From assembly GCF_910592395.1 (NCBI RefSeq), contig NC_088312.1, positions 11,346,001 through 11,410,000 of the forward strand: DNA of 64,000 bases, written 5' to 3'. The notes beneath the pieces were generated by a model that saw only the letters and a program-made list of their open reading frames with translations, had not been told where the DNA came from and did no database searches. Position 1 is the stretch's first letter. Each line of letters opens with the position of its first letter. Shown here one piece after another: positions 62,395 to 64,000 of the stretch. Position numbers and translations under genes: made by a program. Origin of the DNA: Lineus longissimus (Eukaryota; Nemertea; Pilidiophora; Heteronemertea; Lineidae).

Positions 62395-62775
62395 TTCGAT
62401 TTATGCCAGAGTCCTTCACAGAAAAATCCTCTGACATCTTTAGTTTGTGGAGCAGTTTCTACATCTCTTGAAAGTTCGGAGGATCGTTGGAAAAACCAGC
62501 CTGGATTTCCAGCTAAGTGTACGACATGGAAGAGCTTGGAAAAGGGGTTCAGCGTGGAAAGTACCCTCATTCATCCCGTACGAGGTCATCACAGCGAGCG
62601 TCGTCACAACTGTTCAATTTGTAATAAAGCATTTGTCAGTAAGAGTGACTTAGATCGACATTTTCTTACTCACACTGGTGATAAACCATATGGTTGTGAT
62701 ATCTGTGGAAAGAGATTTAACCGGAAAGGAAACATGCGGACGCATCAGATTACTCATATGAATGTAAAACTGTAG
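62395..62775 (+). CDS. Gene B terminal exon: two C2H2 fingers
   Basis: Acceptor GTGTAATTCCAG at 62394; phase 0, 126 residues. The first 70 residues are finger-free (with CxxC-like FDLCQS and a Cys/Ser-rich part). Then HNCSICNKAFVSKSDLDRHFLTH, TGDKP, and YGCDICGKRFNRKGNMRTHQITH. Ends MNVKL. Its last finger is closely related to that of the next terminal exon, showing recent duplication. Confidence 0.87.
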   Translation, partial: FDLCQSPSQKNPLTSLVCGAVSTSLESSEDRWKNQPGFPAKCTTWKSLEKGFSVESTLIHPVRGHHSERRHNCSICNKAFVSKSDLDRHFLTHTGDKPYGCDICGKRFNRKGNMRTHQITHMNVKL

Positions 62776-63394
62776 CAAGCACAGACTTGTTTGTGAATTG
62801 TTTTCAGAGTACATGTGGATGTCATAATGCTTGAAAAATGTTGATTCCAAGTTGCTTTGATTTTGGGGCTGATCAGATGACTCTTGTTGAACTTCGATAT
62901 TAGGACTGATCCAACAATCTGTATGTCACTTTGATTTCGGGACATAGGTGACCCATGTGGTACTTTCAGTTCAAGACTGGTCCAGTCACTGTGTGACAAA
63001 ACTCACTGAGTGAGTTCTGAGTGAGTTTGTCAAACTTTAATTTTTTGGGCTGTTTTGACTTGCGTTATTTTGAAGTATGACTGGTGTGACCCCTTGATTC
63101 TGACTTCGATATTTGTTTATGGACTCATGATTTTGGGATTGATTTGATGTCTCACCCAGAGTGTCTGGTCGGGTGACCAATGTTAATTGATTCTCAAATC
63201 TGTTGTACAACTGCAGAATGTGATCACTGCCACTGAAGATATAAATCTTCCTCATTTCTGTTCTGCTTGCCAGCTTCAGTTCAGGTACGGTCTTGCTTTG
63301 CTTGCCAAGGTATTTTCTCTAAGCCAATCTCAATATTGGTGAAGTTTTTAGTGAAGTGCTTGCCACTGATGGGAATTATTCTTATATCTTCCAG
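62776..63394 (+). other. 3' UTR / intron between gene B terminal exons
   Basis: Non-coding. No element or finger remnant recognised. It ends in the acceptor TATATCTTCCAG. Confidence 0.5.
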
Positions 63395-63736
63395 ATGGGA
63401 ATGCATAGATGTCCTATCTGTGGAGCTAACGCAAAGTCGCGTGAAAATCTCAGTGCCCATTTGCAAAGTCACCAAAGAGGGCTTCCACATCTATGTTCAT
63501 TTTGCAATAAAGGATTTAGCACACCACATAGATTGGAGCGCCATCTGCGTATTCATACCGGAGAGAAACCATATGGCTGTGATTGTTGTGGTTGGCGTTT
63601 TACTCAGCTGCAGACTCTAAAACGTCATTCGCGTGTTCATACAGGAGAGAAACCATATGCGTGTGATATTTGTGGGAAAAGGTTTTCTCAGAGGGGAAAT
63701 ATGAGGAGCCATCAGATCACGCATATGAAGCGTTGA
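63395..63736 (+). CDS. Gene B terminal exon: four C2H2 fingers
   Basis: Acceptor at 63394; phase 0, 113 residues, starting MGMHRCPIC. Fingers: HRCPICGANAKSRENLSAHLQSH, HLCSFCNKGFSTPHRLERHLRIH, YGCDCCGWRFTQLQTLKRHSRVH and YACDICGKRFSQRGNMRSHQITH; the last two are joined by TGEKP. Stop follows MKR. Canonical linkers in the last three fingers predict DNA binding. Confidence 0.9.
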   Translation: MGMHRCPICGANAKSRENLSAHLQSHQRGLPHLCSFCNKGFSTPHRLERHLRIHTGEKPYGCDCCGWRFTQLQTLKRHSRVHTGEKPYACDICGKRFSQRGNMRSHQITHMKR

Positions 63737-63927
63737 GGAAGACTGCATTTGGTTTCCTTGACAATTGGGGCATGTTGAATATTGTATGTTTTGTAAAGAA
63801 CTTATTAAGCGTCCTTCATATTGGTGTTTGTGTCCTCAAATCACTGTCATAGCTGGTCCCTTTTAAAATTTGAAAAAAATGCAAGAAATGAGAAAACTGA
63901 CCAAAATATCTTTGTTGTATCTTGCAG

Positions 63928-64000
63928 ATTTTTAATGAAACTTGTGTGACGAGGAACTCACTTCAAAGTCGAATGTGTGGTGAAAACGTTGCTTCTCATC
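63928..64000 (+). CDS. Probable start of a further gene B terminal exon (cut by window)
   Basis: An acceptor TTGTATCTTGCAG at 63927 is followed by an open phase-0 frame to the end of the window (IFNETCVTRNSLQSRMCGEN...). Spacing and frame fit the pattern of the terminal exons before it. No finger is complete in the visible 73 bases. Confidence 0.45.
   Translation, partial: MFNETCVTRNSLQSRMCGENVASH

Larger units (their letters stand above)
53972..63736 (+). other. Gene B: coiled-coil protein with alternative terminal exons (locus span, continues past window)
   Basis: Shared exons 53998-54636 and 55452-56147 (445 residues together), then terminal exons at 60820-61362 (helix-turn-helix), 61597-61944, 62395-62775 and 63395-63736 (zinc fingers), with a further one probably beginning at 63928. 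All acceptors are phase 0. A decayed finger exon lies at 61985-62150. It is the closest paralogue of gene A: both shared exons align, with the same exon borders. I infer the same isoform-switching transcription regulator type. Confidence 0.8.

Overview
This is nuclear DNA from a multicellular animal. It has spliced genes with GT/AG introns, C2H2 zinc-finger exons, a phenylalanine hydroxylase gene that keeps vertebrate-like intron positions, tRNA-derived SINEs, and many short inverted-repeat elements of the kind common in slow-evolving marine invertebrates (for example amphioxus, hemichordates, brachiopods, molluscs). I cannot fix the species. There is no bacterial, viral or organellar gene content.

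Layout. (1) About 0.4-3.6 kb: non-coding DNA with a 740-bp inverted-repeat element, several palindromes and a 50-bp tandem repeat. (2) 3.7-18.9 kb, plus strand, gene A: two shared coding exons (a coiled-coil exon and an acidic/proline-rich exon), then seven intact terminal exons, each carrying its own C2H2 zinc fingers and its own stop. Decayed copies of such exons lie at 9.1-9.6, 19.7-20.0 and 23.6-23.85 kb. (3) 25.8-40.1 kb, minus strand: phenylalanine hydroxylase in 12 coding exons (461 aa), with many transposable elements in its introns. (4) 43.6-46.6 kb, minus strand, gene C, and 48.5-51.9 kb, plus strand, gene D: divergent paralogues of A with the same three-part plan but one terminal zinc-finger exon each. 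(5) 54.0 kb to the right edge, plus strand, gene B: the closest paralogue of A, with two shared exons followed by at least four alternative terminal exons. One of these replaces zinc fingers with a CENP-B/Tigger-type helix-turn-helix DNA-binding region. A further terminal exon is probably cut by the window edge.

How the parts work together. All four paralogues share an N-terminal motif (E-hydrophobic-x-x-KG, hydrophobic residues, then a Y-x-x-x-L ending) followed by a coiled coil built on a 14-residue repeat. Every internal exon boundary in A, B, C and D is phase 0, so any terminal exon can be joined to the shared part without a frame change. This is the logic of Drosophila lola, mod(mdg4) or broad, but with a coiled-coil dimerisation region in place of BTB and tandem duplication/decay of the DNA-binding exons. 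Gene A carries a PLDLS motif (CtBP-type) and IKVE/IKQE-type SUMO sites occur in A, C and D, suggesting transcriptional repressors. I do not recognise the family by name. This clustered, exon-shuffled family of putative transcription factors is the main novelty in the window. Splice junctions are read from sequence and have not been checked against RNA.
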